DNA of 64,000 bases from Rhynchosporium graminicola (taxonomy: Eukaryota; Ascomycota; Leotiomycetes; Helotiales; Ploettnerulaceae): positions 246,135-310,134 of the forward strand of contig FJUW01000080.1 in assembly GCA_900074885.1 (NCBI GenBank), written 5' to 3'. Below the pieces are notes generated by a model. It was not told where the DNA came from and did no database searches. It saw only the letters and a program-made list of their open reading frames with translations. Below are positions 32,940 to 47,119 of this stretch, piece by piece. A program made the translations under genes and the position numbers. Each line of letters starts with the position of its first letter. Within the stretch, counting starts at the first letter, position 1.

Positions 32940-33207
32940 TATGACGACAGCTCACCTGAATATTATATGAGTAGAAGGATAGATAATAAGGCCTAAGTTC
33001 ATAGGTATCCCGGCAGAACTAGTATCCGACCCGGTATAGTATCGGACTAGTACTAGCATATATATATAAGTAGCCTTATACTCTATCTCTCTTCTTCTTC
33101 CTTCCTTATCTTTTTATTTCCTTTATAGTAGACTATATAAGATCGCTCTTAGCCTCCTTACTTATTTATTCTTACTTATATACTGCCTTAAGTCTTATAT
33201 TATTATA
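32940..33207 (+). repeat. 5' LTR of B2 (268 bp)
   Basis: It begins TATGACGACAGCTCACCTGA and ends CTTATATTATTATA. It is followed by TTAAACAAAAAGATTAAGA, a segment also present beside the TRIM LTR and so probably containing the primer-binding site. Confidence 0.9.
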
Positions 33208-33299
33208 TTAAACAAAAAGATTAAGATAGCCGGAGATAGCTTATTATAATATCTTATTACTAAGTTAGTTATTCGATAACTACTCGCATATAGCCGAGA

Positions 33300-36200
33300 T
33301 ACTAAAGATCTCTTAGATAACTATAAATCAGGGTTTAATTTAGCTTATTATAAATAGTATAATAAAGAAGGTCTTTACTAATACTCCTTTAATAACTCCC
33401 TTAGTATAAAGGAATTATAGATAGATTTTAAAGAAAGTATAATAAATACCTCGGAACTTTAATCTCTACGTATCGCCGCCGAAATAGCCCTAATATACCC
33501 CTTTTTAAGCTACTATTATAGCTCCTAACTAATAAACTAGAGACCTCTCTAGTTCTAAGGGAACTTAACGCGATCCCTTCCGCTTTACTTCTGAACCTAA
33601 TCTATTATACTTTTCCTTACTTTAAATATCTCTTACCCTAGAGAATATTAATACCTTATTAAGGAAGTACTAATTAAGAGAGAAAGGAAAATAAAAGCGA
33701 AATTCACTAAGAGTATAATCGCTAAGTACTCTTATTATTATAAGTGACTCGAACCTGATCTATTCCCTTTTATAATAATTAGCGGACTAAGAGGAAAAGA
33801 ATAACTCTCTAGAAGATACTATAGATAGACTAATCTCCGTATAAGATAAGTTCCTTATAAGGGTCTCTTACTTATTTTCGACTCTCTTACTAGAACTAAT
33901 ACTATAATCTCCGCGTATTCTAGAGTTTAATAAGCTAATAAACTCTATTCTGATACGTAGTACTAAGAGAGAAGATACTATTCCTAATAAACTATCTCTC
34001 TCTCTTAGCGCCGAATCGGTAGAATCACGCCCTAGGAAGTCTTATCTTACTAAGAAGATCCTGCTCCTAGATAATAGATTAGACTTTACCTTCCTCTAAT
34101 AAAGAGTATTAATACGAGACCAGCTAGCTATAAATACTGACTATTACCCTACGGACTTCTCCTAGCGCGTTCTCGTATAAGAGCTAGTTACTAGATTAGC
34201 TAAGAAGTATCTTACGCCTTAGTATCTTACTAACGAGTTTAAAACTAGTAATAAAATAATCTCCTTATTAGAGGAGAACTTTCTTACTAGTTTAGAGGAA
34301 GATAACTACTATAACGCTTTCTACTGCTTAGAAATATAATAACCTAGCTATATACGTAAGACTTTCGCTGAGTTTCGTAGTCGATTTTAAAGCGCTACTA
34401 TCTAAAGTAAAGTTAAAAAGAAAGAGTAGTTCTTCTATATATAAGATAAGATTATATTATCCTTACGCGCTTTAATCTTTATTATTAAACTAACGTAGAA
34501 TAAGGACTACGCTTCTATAGTTAGATCCTTACTTTCTTTTAATACCGAATATCGCTATAACTTAGAATATACTTATCCCGAGAAAGCTATTACCTTAGTA
34601 TAGCACCGTAAGCCTACTATTACTACTACGACCTCTACTAGTTCTACTCCTTACTGGTCCCTAAGCTTAGCCCCTCGATAAACTACTCCTATACCGTATA
34701 TACGTACCTCTACCCTAGTATAGTCTAGTACTCTCTCCGTGCTAAAACGCCCTACTATCTCGACCGGAGAACCCCCTAGATATTATAGTTATAGATAGCT
34801 CGGTTATATTAAGCTAGACTACCCTAATCCGCTTAAGGTTTAATTAATTAATAAATTTCCGAAAGAGAAGAGAGTAGCTAAGGAAGTAATAGAAGATATA
34901 CTCTCCGAATTTGAACTAATACTAAAGGGAAACGATAAGGCTTAGGTAAAAGCTCCTTTCTAGGTCTACGTAGGTATAATCTCTCTAATCTGGACCTTAA
35001 CTCTCTAATAGGAGATAAGTAATTCATATACCTAACTATAGTTAGTATAAATAAGCTAAGAGTTTCTATAAGTAGCTTAATCGATACTAGAGCGAATAGT
35101 TATTTATTTATTAATCGCACTCTTACCGGATAATTATTAGGGGCCCTTAGTATTAAAATCGAGCTATTACTCTATTCTATTCTAATACGTAGTTTCTAAT
35201 AGTCTATTAGAACTTATATTACTTATTTTATACGTTTATACTTTTCTATTAATAGTAGGCGTATTTATAATTACTCTTTTATTCTCCTCGATTTAGGATA
35301 ATAAGATATAATTATTAGTATTAAATAGATATAACGATTTTAAGTTAAGCTAGATACGCTCTACTATAAGCTTCTATAGCCGGAACGCTATCTAGCTACC
35401 CTTTAATATAATAAGGAGATAATTATAACTCTACTACTTTATAAACTTAGTATTAATCGATCTTACTAAATCGATACTAACGCGTAGGACTTAGCTATAA
35501 ACTAGCTAGACTAATAGCGATTATATTAAATAGTAGCGATATAATATATTAATATATTATCTTTACTCTTTAACTTATTTCCGCTTATTACTAAGGAATC
35601 CGAACTCTTTTCCGCTCTAATTTCATCGAGAAAGGTACTTATACTAAAATTCTATTATAAGTGCTCCTCTTAATCTCTAAGGATCTAGAAACTAGTTCCG
35701 ATTTACTAAATTAGTACTATAGCTTTTTACTTTAATATAAAACGTAAAAGTTCTGAATTATTCTTTATTAATATCTACGAGATAAATTGCCTCTTATAAG
35801 ACTATCTAAATAGCGACTCTCCCGAGGATCCTGATACTAAACGACTTATAGCCGAAAAGCTACCGGAATAATACTATACTTTTAAGGAAGCCTTATCTAA
35901 GCGGGATTCTAATATTCTTCTATTATATTACTTATATAATTATAAAATTATTCTAGAAGAACTTTTACTTAATATATATTCGCTCTTATATTAGTAATCT
36001 ATAGACGAACTATAAGTAACTAAGGAGTACCTTATAGAGAACCTAGATAAGGGATTTATCGAATCTAGCTAAAGTCCTTTTATATTACTTATACTATTTA
36101 TTAAGAAGGCTAATAGAGGATTACGCTTCTATATTAATTATTATAAGCTTAATACGATTACTCGAAAGGATTCCTACCTAATACTTAGGATTAATAAGCT

Positions 36201-38940
36201 CTTAATTTATATATCTAAAGTAGTAATCTTTATTAAACTAGATATCTAGGTAATATTTAATTATATCTATATAGACCTTAAATCCGAGGAGTATATTACT
36301 TTCCGAACCCGCTTTAGATCTTATAAATATAAAGTACTACCTTTTAAGCTCTATAATAGACCTAGTATATACTAGCGATATATAAATAATATATTACTAA
36401 ACTACTTAGATAACTTCTATATAGCTTACTTAGATAATATTCTTATATACTCGGAAACGCTTTAGGAATATAAGAAATATATTAAATTAGTATTATAATA
36501 CTTAATAGATACTAGACTCTAAGTAAATATTCAGAAAAGCGAATTCTATATTACTTAGACTAAATACCTCGGATATATTATTACTACTAATAGAATTAAG
36601 CTAGATCCTGAGAAAGTAGTACTATTAGTAAACTAGAAGTACTCTGAAATAGTAATAGCTATAAAATCCTTTCTAGGATTCTATAAGTTCTACTATTAAT
36701 TTATTCGGAATTTCGGCCTTATTACTAAACTTCTCTTAGTACTTACTCGGCTTATAATACTATAGAATTTTACTAATAATTATAAGAAATCCTTCGACGA
36801 TTTATATTAATAGCTACTATCGGTATAGAAACTATACTATTTCGACTCTAAATTATAGATTAAACTAGAAACTAATACCTCTAATAGTATAATAGCTAGA
36901 GTTATCTCTTAATTATATAAAGATAACTAGTAGTATCTAATTAGATTCTACTCTTATATTCTTAATAGATATAAACTAAACTAAGAGATTTACGATAAGG
37001 AGCTATACGCTATTATTAAGTCCTTTCGGAAATAGAGACTAGAACTTATATCTCTACGATATTATACCGGTATATATACGGACTATCGATCCTTAGAATA
37101 CTTTATAATTACTAAGGTCCTAACTAGTAAGTAAACTAGATAAATAGAATTCCTTTCCGAATTTAACTTTTAAATTATATATATACTTAGTAAAAATAAC
37201 GCTAAAGCTAATATCCTTAGCTATAAAGAATAAGATCTAAAGATATAGGAATAATAGAAACGAGATAATAGATCTCGGGTTTTATTACCTCTAGATTACT
37301 TAGACTTTAGGATTAACGCGGAACTAACTAAGTATTATATTAATTAAATTAGTTATATATACTTAATATCGCTAGGGACTAATATACTATCGGAACTTAT
37401 ACGTAACTCCTTTAACTTAATTAAGAAACTATACTAATTTAACTAAGAATTATTCTCTAAGGAACGAAATATATTAGGAGATAGCTATATTATTAATAAT
37501 AGTTTATTACTTTATAATAGTTATCTATACATATAACGCTATACTTTACTATATACTTATTTAATTAGCGAAATCTATAATTAAGTTTCCTCTACTTATC
37601 TAAACGCTTATAAGACTACTGAAATAATTTCTACTTATTACTACTAGAAAGGACTTATATCGGACATAAAACGATATACTTATAATTACTATCTCTACTA
37701 GTACTCTTATCTGAAACAGATAAAATAGTAAGGATTCCTCTACTTATTACTAGTGCTTAGCTATCTTATATAGTATCTAGCTATAGATTTTAAGGACTTC
37801 TCGCTTAATAATTAAGGATTTAATAAGATATTAGTATTTATTAACTACTTAGGGAAAGACTCTGTATTAATATTATACTATTATAATATCGATACCTATA
37901 GGATAGCGATATTATTTATCTAATAGATATATCGTTTCGGATATACTTCTAAGTTAATTATATCTGACTGAGAAGCTTAGCTAGTCTTATCTTTCTAGTA
38001 AGAGTTTTACTATATAATTAGAGTTAAAGTTAAGCTCTTTACCTCTTTCTACTAGTAAACTAATAGATAAATAGAGATTATGAATTAGTATATTAATTAA
38101 CGCCTTAGACCCTTTATTAATTACTACTAGAGTAACTAGGGCGAATTACTACTGATAATAAACTGCGCTTAAGTAACTCTACCTTACGATTCTATTAGTA
38201 TAGCGCTATATACTCTTAAATATAGTATACTATTACGGAATAGCTAGGACTAGAAGTAACTCACCGGATTAATACTATAAGAGAAGCTTAATTATACTAA
38301 TACTAAATCCTTAGCTAAATATACTAAATCCGCTATTAAGGTCGTAAAAGCTAATATACTAGCTACTTAGTATAAGATAAGCGCTATAACTGACCCGAAA
38401 TAGTATAATATCGACTAGGAAGTTAGAGATAAGGTATTTCTCTCTATAAGGAACCTTAAGAATTACTAGCTAAATAAGAAGCTATCTAGTCTCTAGGTAG
38501 GACTATACTAGGTCTTAGCTAAGATCGGATACTCTTATAAGCTAGATTTGCCCCTAGGATCCTCTATATACGATATATTCGCTCCCGAATTACTCTTTAA
38601 GGACCCGGACGACTTATTACTAAGCTAGGAGTTACTAAACTTACCCCCGGAGGTTATTACTACTTAAGAAGAATAAGAGTTATAAGATATACTCGCTATA
38701 TAGCTCCTAAGAGGTAATCTGAAGTATTAAGTTAGCTAGCTAAGCTATAACCCGGACCTAACTTAGTATAACGCTTCCGACTTAATAAGTGCTCTATATA
38801 AGCTTAAAGACTTCTATACTACTAACTTAAGTAAACTTAGACCTCCGCGTAAACTAGATTAGTAGATTAAGGCTTAGGAAAATAGAATAGATAACTATAG
38901 TTACTTAGAGGATAATAAGCTATTATAGTTACTAGTATCA
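33300..38940 (+). pseudogene. Gag-pol of chromovirus B2, RIP-inactivated
   Basis: Domains in order along the plus strand, each broken by TAA/TAG at Gln or Trp positions: gag with a zinc-knuckle relic at about 34,780-34,825 (YYSYR..LGYIKLDYP, where the CCHC residues mostly read Tyr); aspartic protease around LIDTRANSYLFIN (about 35,076-35,115); reverse transcriptase at about 36,090-36,700 (FIKKANRGLRFYINYYKLN; the catalytic YLDD reads YLDN near 36,427); RNase H at about 36,840-37,200; integrase zinc and DDE regions at about 37,550-38,270; and a C-terminal chromodomain at about 38,670-38,860 (DILAI..LLRGNLKY, LSYNPDLT, YNASD, LYKLKDFYTTN). The chromodomain places the family in the chromoviruses, whose integrase tail targets heterochromatin. 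The element is inactive here. Confidence 0.85.
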
Positions 38941-38992
38941 GAATTTATTACTAGGAATAATCCCCTAATTATACTCTATAATAACGCTATAT

Positions 38993-39935
38993 CTAAAACT
39001 CTACTTCTTTAATTACTTCTACTTTACTAGCTTTCTTCCCTAAGTTCTCTAGAGCTCTTAGTAATTCTAGAATATCTAGAACTAGAACTACTATATCTAA
39101 CTCCTTACTTAAATCTACTAATATAGCTTTAGTAATAGACTAAGTATAATAGCTAATTCTATAAGGTTTCTTCTTTAGAGAAAGTCCGAGAGTATCTAGA
39201 TCTAACGCTATCTCTAAACTAGAAAGTAAATTCCTTTTTCCTCTAGTATCAGATATTATAGCTTTAAATATAGCTTTCTTTATAAATTCCTATATAATAC
39301 TATTTAACTCTTTCGTTTACTTTAATACTATTTATACTATTAACTTAGATTTCGCCGAATCTATTATTAAAAGATCTAGATCCTATATTATATTAGTATC
39401 GTACTAATATCTAAGGATTTAAGATCTTAACTTATTACTTTAATAAACTCTAACTCTTTAAATACTTTCTCTATAGAACGCTTTAAAGCTTAAATCTCTA
39501 CTAATTATATAGTAGTAATGTCTAATATAATAATAGGAGTAGCAGATTTCGTAAGATAATAGATCCGATTAATCGCCTTATAAGTAGCTATAATACCGCC
39601 CCGATTTAGTTCCGTATCCTTAGCTTTACTACTAGGAAGTAACCCGAATAAAATAGCGTATTCCGTATTAATATAATCAGGTAACTATAACGCGTTAGTA
39701 TATATACTTATATTCAGGTTTAAGTAACCTATAGGCTCGTGACTACTCTTTAACGCCGAATAATACTTATAAAGCTTAGAGTTAAGCTTATTAAATAAGT
39801 ATAAGAGTTCTAAAACAGGAGTATTATTATACTTTATCTTAAGGAAAGCGCGAATATACTATAGGTAATATATATAATACGCCGCCGAAAGAGCACTAGT
39901 AGGAACTAGTAAAAGCACTATAGGAGTTAGCGTTA
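38993..39935 (-). pseudogene. Antisense ORF remnant of chromovirus B2
   Basis: The minus-strand counterpart of the frame in B1, B3 and B4, lying between the chromodomain end and the 3' LTR of B2. It ends with the TAG at 38995-38993. It is RIP-degraded, but colinear with the 32,385-32,621 segment of B1. Its 3' end runs close to the end of gag-pol, so the two transcripts would be convergent. Confidence 0.5.
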
Positions 39936-40435
39936 TAGATCTATAAAACTCCTATACTATACTTAAGGATTATCCTTAAAACTAAGATAAGAAACTTACT
40001 TATATTAAGAGAAAAGTTAATTAAGTCGATTAATATATAAGATTATAGTAGACTACTATAGTAGTTAGTAATAATACTTACTCTAGAAGCTATATTATAG
40101 TCTAAGGAGAATAAACTTATAAGTTAAAGTAGTTATCGTAATTAAAAAGGAAAGGCTCTAATATTAATAAACTCTTTCCTTTATATACCTTACGCCCTAC
40201 TTAAACTCGACTCCTATTATAAATAGATAAAGTAAATATTATTTACCGCCCGATTTAGAAGCTACGACTAATATAGTACTATTATAGCGATATAACTAGT
40301 CAGAACCTAATAAAGAATTTATTACTACTAAAGAGTAGCTAGCGCTTATTACGCGAATATCGACGAAAATAGTTATAATAAAGACTAATTCTAGTATAAA
40401 CTATAACCTTCCGAGCTTAGGGTTAAGCTCTTCTT

Positions 40436-40448
40436 AGGGGGAGAGTAA
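40436..40448 (+). other. Polypurine tract of B2
   Basis: AGGGGGAGAGTAA directly abuts the 3' LTR at 40449. This is the expected position for plus-strand priming of an LTR retrotransposon and fixes the element's orientation. Confidence 0.7.
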
Positions 40449-40716
40449 TATAACGATAGTTTACCTAAATATTATATAAGTAGAAGGATAAATAATAAGG
40501 CCTAAGTTCATAAGTATCCCGGTAGAACTAGTATCTGACCTAATATAGTATTAGACTAGTACCGGTATATATATATAAGTAGCTTTATACTCTATCTCTC
40601 TTCTTCTTCTTTCCTTATCTTTTTGTTTCTTTCGTAGTAGACTATATAAGATCGCTCTTAGCCTCCCTACTCGTTTATTCTTACTTATATACTGCCTTGA
40701 GTCTTATATCGTTATA
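40449..40716 (+). repeat. 3' LTR of B2 (268 bp)
   Basis: It begins TATAACGATAG and ends TTATATCGTTATA, has the same length as the 5' LTR, and differs from it mainly by C/T and G/A changes. Confidence 0.9.
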
Positions 40717-43700
40717 ACTCTTACTTATCTTAAGTAGTAATAACCTCCGGAGGTAGGTTTAGTAGCTCCTAGCTTAGTAATAAGTCGTCCGGGTTCTTAA
40801 AGAGTAATTCAGAAGCGAATATATTATATATAGAAGATCCGAGGGGTAAATCTAGCTTATAAGAGTATCTAATCTTAGCTAGGACTTAGTATAATCTAGC
40901 TTAGAGGCTAGATAACTTCTTATTTAGCTAGTAATTCTTAAGGTTCCTTATAAAGAGAAATACCTTATCTTTAACTTCTTAGTTAATATTACGCTATTTC
41001 GGGTTAGTTATAGCGCTTATCCTCTACTAAGTAGCTAGTATATTAGCTTTTATAATCTCGATAGCGGACTTAGTATATTTAGCTAAGGATTTAGTATTAG
41101 TATAATTAAGCTTCTCTTATAGTATTAATATAATAAGTTACTTCTAATCTTAGTTATTCTATAGTAATATATTATATTTAAGAGTATATAGCGCTATACT
41201 AATAGAATTATAAGGTAAGATTACTTAAGCGCAGTCTATTATTAGTAGTAGTTCGCTCTAGTTACTCTAGTAGTAATTAACGAAAAGTCTAAGGTATTAG
41301 TTAATATACTAGTTTATAATCTCTATTTATCTATTAGTCTACTAGTAGAAGGAGATAGAGAGCTTAATTTTAACTCTAATTATATAGTAAAACTCTTATT
41401 AGAAGGATAAGATAAACTAAGCTCTTTAGTTAGATATAATTAACTTAGAGATATATCTAAAACGATATATTTATTAGATAAATAATATTACTATCCCGCG
41501 AGTATCGATATTATAATAGTATAGTATCGATACGGAGTCCTTCCTTAAGTAGTCGATAAATACTAATATCCTATTAAACCTCTAGTTATTAAGTAAGAAA
41601 TCTTTAAAATCTATAGCTAAGTGTTATATAAAGTAGCTAAGTACTAGTAATAAGTAGAGGAATCCTTATTATTTTATCTGCTTCAGATAAGAGTACTAGT
41701 AGGAGCAGTAATTATAAGTATATTATTTTATATCCGATATAAGTCCTTTCTAGTAGTAATAAGTAGAAATTATTTCGGCGGTCTTACGAGCGTTTAGATA
41801 AGTAGAGGAAACTTAATTATAGATTTCGCTAATTAAATAGGTATATAGTAAAGTATAGCGTTATATATATAGATAACTATTATAAAGTAGTAAACTATTA
41901 TTAATAGTATAGCTATCTCTTAATATATTACGTTCCTTAGAGAATAATTCTTAGTTAAATTAATATAGTTTCTCGATTAAATTAAAAGAGTTACGTATAA
42001 GTTCTGATAGTATATTAGTCCTTAGTGATATTAGGTATATATAACTAATTTAATTAATATAATACTTAGCTAGTTCCGCGTTAATCCTAAAGTCTAAGTA
42101 ATCTAGAGGTAATAAAACCCGAGATCTATTATCTTATTTCTATTATTCTTATATCCTTAGATCTTATTCCTTATAGCTAAAGATATTAACTTTAGTATTA
42201 TCTTTACTAAGCGTATATATAATTTAAAAGTTAAATTCGGAAAGGAATTCTATCTATTTAGCTTACTTACTAGTTAAGACCTTAGTAGTTATAAAGTATT
42301 CTAAGGATCGATAGTCTATATATACGCTAGTATAATATTATAAAGATATAAGTTCCGGTCTCTATTTGCGGAAGGACTTAATAATAGTATATAATTCTTT
42401 ATTATAGATCTCTTAGTTTAATTTATATCTATTAAGAATATAGAAGTAGAATCTAATTAGATACTACTAGTTATATTTATATAATTAATAGATAACTCTA
42501 GCTATTATACTATTAGAGGTATTAGTTTCTAGTTTAGTTTATAATTCAGGGTCGAAATAGTATAGTTTCTATATCGATAGTAGCTATTAATATAACTTAT
42601 CGAAGGATTTCCTATAATTATTAGTGAAATTCTATAGTATTATAAGCTTAATAAGTATTAAGAGAGGTTTAGTAATAAGGCCGAAATTCCGAATAAATTA
42701 ATAATAGAAACTATAGAATCCTAGGAAAGATTTCATAACTATTACTATTTCGAGGTACTTCTAGTCTACTAATAGTACTACCTTCTCGGGATCTGGCTCG
42801 ATTCTATTAATAGTAATAATATATCCGAGGTATTTAGTCTAAGTAATATAGAACTCGCTTTTCTTAATATCTACTTAGAGTCTAGTATCTATTAAGTATT
42901 ATAGTATTAATTTAATATATTTCTTATATTCTTAGAGCGTTTCCGAGTATATAAGAATATTATCTAAGTAAGCTATATAGAAGTTATTTAAGTAATCTAA
43001 TAGTATATTATTCATATATTATTAGTATATATTAGGTTTATTATAGAGCTTAAAAAGTAGTATCTTATATTTATAGGATCTGAAGCGGGTTTAGAAAGTA
43101 GTATACTCCTCTGATTCGGGGTTTATATAGATATAATTAAATACTCCTCGGATATCTAATTTAGTAAAAATTACTATTTTAGATATATAAGTTAAGAGCT
43201 TATTAATCCTAAGTATTAGATATAAATCCTTTCGAGTGATCGTATTAAGCATATAATAATTAATATAAAAGCGTAATTCTCTATCGGCTTTCTTAATAAA
43301 TAGTATAAGTAATATAAAGGGACTTTAGCTAGATTCGATAAATCCCTTATCTAAGTTCTCTATAAGGTACTCCTTAGTTACTTATAATTTATCTATAGAT
43401 TACTAATATAAGAGCGAATATATATTAAGTAATAGTTCTTCTAGAATAATTTTATAATTATATAAGCGATATAGCAGAAGAATATTAGAATCCCGCTTAG
43501 AAAAAGCCTCCTTAAGAGTATAGTACTATTCTAATAGCTTTTTAGCTATAAGTTATTTAGTATTAGGATCCTTAAGAGAGTTACTATTTAGATAGTCTTA
43601 TAAGAGGTAGTTTATCTCGTAGATACTAATAAAGAATAATTTAGAGCTTTTATATTTTATATTAAAGTAAAAAGCTATAATACTAATTTAATAAATCGAA

Positions 43701-44069
43701 ACTAGTTTCTAGATCCTTAGAGGTTAAGAAGAGTATTTATAGTAAGGTTTCAGCGCAAGTACCTTTCTCGATAAATTCAGAGCAGAAAAGAGTTCGGATT
43801 CCTTAATAATAAGCGGAAATAAGTTAAATAATAAGGTTAATATATTAATATATTATATTACTACTATTTAGGGTAATTAGTATTAGTCTAGCTAGTTTAT
43901 AGCTAAATCCTGTATATTAGTATCGATTTAGTAAAATCGATTAATACTAGGTTTACGAGGTAGTAGAGTTATAATTATCTTCTTATTATATTAGAGAGTA
44001 ACTATATATTATTCCGGCTATAGTAGCTTATAGTAGAGCGTATCTAGCTTAACTTAGAATCGTTATATC
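40717..44069 (-). mobile_element. Chromovirus copy B1, right segment (pol to protease region)
   Basis: B1 resumes after the second ACTCT copy. The minus strand carries, from left to right, chromodomain, integrase, RNase H, reverse transcriptase (about 42,800-43,350) and the protease end, all RIP-degraded and colinear with B3. At 44,070 it is interrupted by Copia-1; the rest of B1 (gag and 5' LTR) lies outside the window. Confidence 0.85.
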
Positions 44070-46343
44070 TGTTGGATTTATAACTAGTACCTTAGTCAGT
44101 TTTGCCTGCATTAGTATATATACCTTGTACCTTATTAGTATATAGTCTTAGTACCTAGTTCAGTACCCTGCGCATGTATCTTGTTATACCTGGCACCTAT
44201 ACCCTGTATCTTATCACTACCCTATACCCTGCATACTCTATTAGAGTTACTATAAAGGTTCTCGATAGAGTTCTACTACTCTCTAGTATATATATCGTAC
44301 TTCTAGAGGTTTCTACTAATGTACTACTAACGTAGTATAATTCTATAGTATATATGTCTTCTTCTATAGAGTTCTGTATTACGTAGTATAGAATATTCTA
44401 GAGAGCTCATATAGCTATATAAGTAGCTAGAATCTCTCCTGTTGTTAGCTCTCTTCAAGTAAGTAAAGTAAGTCAAATTAATCACTTATTATTCTATTAT
44501 TCTGATCTTTAGCCGATTTCCACCTTCAATTTCCATATAGTAGCAATTCACTTAGTGAAATCAGCTAATTAGACGCTTCCTTCGATCGATCTCGCCTAAA
44601 CTCGCTTCTGTTACTTCTTACTGATAAAGGAGCTTTCTGATCAGGCGTTATTTAGTTGTTTTTAACGACTCTTTCGCCTAGAGCTAGCTAGTAAGCTAGC
44701 CCCTTTAAGCCCTACTAATATAGCTATAGCGAATTAGACTCGTAGCCCTTGACCCTAAGACGAAGTTGCAGGGAAATCATAACTTATAACCTCTCGAAGC
44801 CTTTAGAAGTGGAGACGACCTAGTAACCCTAGGTACGAAGGCTAAGATCTTATTCCGGGGTGCCCGTGGCTACTGCCGACTTAGTTTGGAAGCTAGGCCT
44901 TATTAAGTAGTAGTATATAGCTTCTGATCGCTATTTAGCTTAGTATATATTATAGGTCGGCTAATATAGGCTACTATTGAGTATAAGAAGCTATCCTCGG
45001 AGAGGGTTACTTAATAGTAGTACTTGAGGCGCTATGAGGTAAAACTGGGCCTAGTAGTAAGGTTAATTTAATAGTAAATACGATAGATATAGTTGCTATA
45101 TACTACTATTGATTTTAACTAAGCGAAAAACTCGGTAAGATAGTAAGCTCGGCGTAGCTACTATCTTTTTTAAGGGTAAGATAAGGTCAGTATCTTTTCA
45201 AGCTACTTAGTAGCTTATATAAGTAAAACTCGTACTTTTAAGACCTCTTAGTACTTAGTACTATTGAACTGCCTATAAGGAATCATGTCTTCCTTTAAGG
45301 GAGATAAGCTAGTAGGCCGCTCTAACTATATAGAGTAGCTTAATGCGGCTAGCTTCTATTTAGAGGTAAACGGCTATATATCTTATATTAACAGTACTAA
45401 GACTAAGCCTAGCTGAGCTCTCTACTTCAAGTCAGAAGAACGTATTAACGCGTAAGACGAAAAGAGAATAGATTATACTTCTTACTCTCCTGAGCTAGCG
45501 ATTAAATACTATAAGAGACTAGCTGATTTTGAGCGTGCAAATAAGAAGGCTTTAGGCGCTATTAAGTCGATTATATCACTTGAAAACCTCGATAGATTCA
45601 AGGATAAGACTAGCGCAAAAGACCTATAGGAAGCTATTATAGCTACCTACGGTTCTACTAGCTTAGAGGAGATCAGTAGGCATATAAATCGTATTATCGA
45701 TAATACCTACTCCTCTTATAAGAATATAGACGAGTATACTAGCGTAATTCAAGCTAGTTCAGTCTACCTAAAGCAGCTTAAGTATGAGATTCCAAAGCCT
45801 ATACTAGCTAGCCTTATATTTAAAGGTTTACTTAGTTCTTTTGATTCTTTTACTTCTAGAAAGTACGAAGAAATCTCTAATAACCTTTCTTCTATTAATA
45901 TAGAAGGTTTAATAAGAGATCTTATATCAGAAGAGGCTAGAATAAATACTTCTACTGATTTACAAGCTAATAAAGCTTTTAAGGGGAAGAATTCGAAAGG
46001 TAGTAAGAAGTATAGTCACTATAATAAAACAAACTATATAGAGGCAAATTGCTATATAAAGCACCCTGAGCTAATACCTAATAAATCGACTAATAATAAG
46101 AAGAAGTCGAAAGGTAAAGGCGCTAAAGAATCAAAAGAGGAGTCTACTAAGGCCCTTATGAGTTCTTTCAGTAGTACTAGTAGTAGTAGTAATAGTATAG
46201 CAGATCAAGCTTACGCTACTATATATAACTATAGAATAGTACTCGATTCTGGCGCTTCTGAGTATTATATACCGAATAAAAGCTGGTTATTAGACTATAA
46301 ACCTGTATCTAAGAAGTCTATTACTATCGCTAATAGTAATATT
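44070..46343 (+). mobile_element. Copia-1, left segment (LTR, gag, protease start)
   Basis: It starts TGTTGGATTTATAAC within B1 pol. The LTR and leader run to about 45,280. Its sequence keeps many CpA/TpG dinucleotides and looks far less mutated than the elements around it. It is interrupted at 46,344 by B3, with ATATT (46339-46343) duplicated at 55612-55616. Confidence 0.8.
45285..46343 (+). pseudogene. Copia-1 gag and protease start, lightly mutated
   Basis: The frame from ATG 45285 (MSSFKGDKLVGRSNYIE) is nearly intact: about four stops, all explicable as Trp or Gln codons hit by G-to-A or C-to-T. Gag has the UBN2-type layout (LVGRSNYIE, KSIISLENLDRFKDKTSAKD). A zinc-knuckle relic follows (YSHYNKTNYIEANCYIKH, CCHC partly Tyr), then a basic linker, and the protease motif LDSGASEYYI at about 46,240-46,270. 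Copia proteases carry DSGA as the catalytic site. The frame is cut in the protease by the B3 insertion and continues at 55,612. Confidence 0.8.
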
Positions 46344-46611
46344 TATAACGACATAAGACTCGAGGCGGTAAATAAGTAAGAATAAATAAGTAGGGAGGCT
46401 AAGAGCGATCTTATATAGTCTACTATAAAGGAAACAAAAAGATAAGGAAGGAAGAAGAAGAGAGATAGAGTATAAGGTACCTTATATATATATACTAGTA
46501 CTAGTCCGATACTATACCGAGTCAGATACTAATTCTGCCGGGATACCTATGAACTTAGGCCCTAGTATCTATCCTTCTTCTTATATAATATTCAGGTGAG
46601 CTATTATTATA
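46344..46611 (-). repeat. 3' LTR of B3 (268 bp)
   Basis: It begins TATAACGACATAAGACTCGA and ends GCTATTATTATA. The 5-bp flank is ATATT. Confidence 0.9.
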
Positions 46612-47119
46612 TTACTCTCTCTCTAAGAAGAGCTTAACCCTAAGCTCGGAAGGTTATACTTTATACTAGAAATTAGTCTTTATTATAACTGTTTTCGTTA
46701 ATATTCGCGTAATAAGCGCTAGCTACTCTTTAGTAGTAGTAAATTCTTTATTAGGTTCTAACTAGTTATATCGCTATAATAGTACTATATTAGTTATAGC
46801 TTCTAAATTAGGCAGTAAGCTATATTTACTTTATCTGTTTATAGTAGGAGTCGAGTTTAAGTAGAGTATAAGGTATATAAAGGAAGAGGTTTATTAATAT
46901 TAGAGCCTCTTCTTTTTAACTGCGATAACTACTTAAACTTATAAGTTTACTCTCCCTAGACTACGATATAGTTCCTAGACTAAGTATTATTACTAATTAC
47001 TATAGTAGTCTACTATAATCTTATATATTAATCGACTTAATTAACTCTTCTCTTATTATAAGTAAGTTTATACTTTAGTATTAGGAATAGTCTTTAGGTA
47101 AGATATAAGAGTTTCATAG

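Larger units (their letters stand above)
32940..40716 (+). mobile_element. Chromovirus copy B2, complete (7,777 bp)
   Basis: A full-length Ty3/gypsy element flanked by the 5-bp duplication ACTCT (32935-32939 and 40717-40721). LTRs of 268 bp lie at 32940-33207 and 40449-40716. A polypurine tract (AGGGGGAGAGTAA) abuts the 3' LTR. Gag-pol is on the plus strand, and an additional frame is on the minus strand between pol and the 3' LTR. All genes carry many stops. It is inserted in B1 in the opposite orientation. Confidence 0.9.
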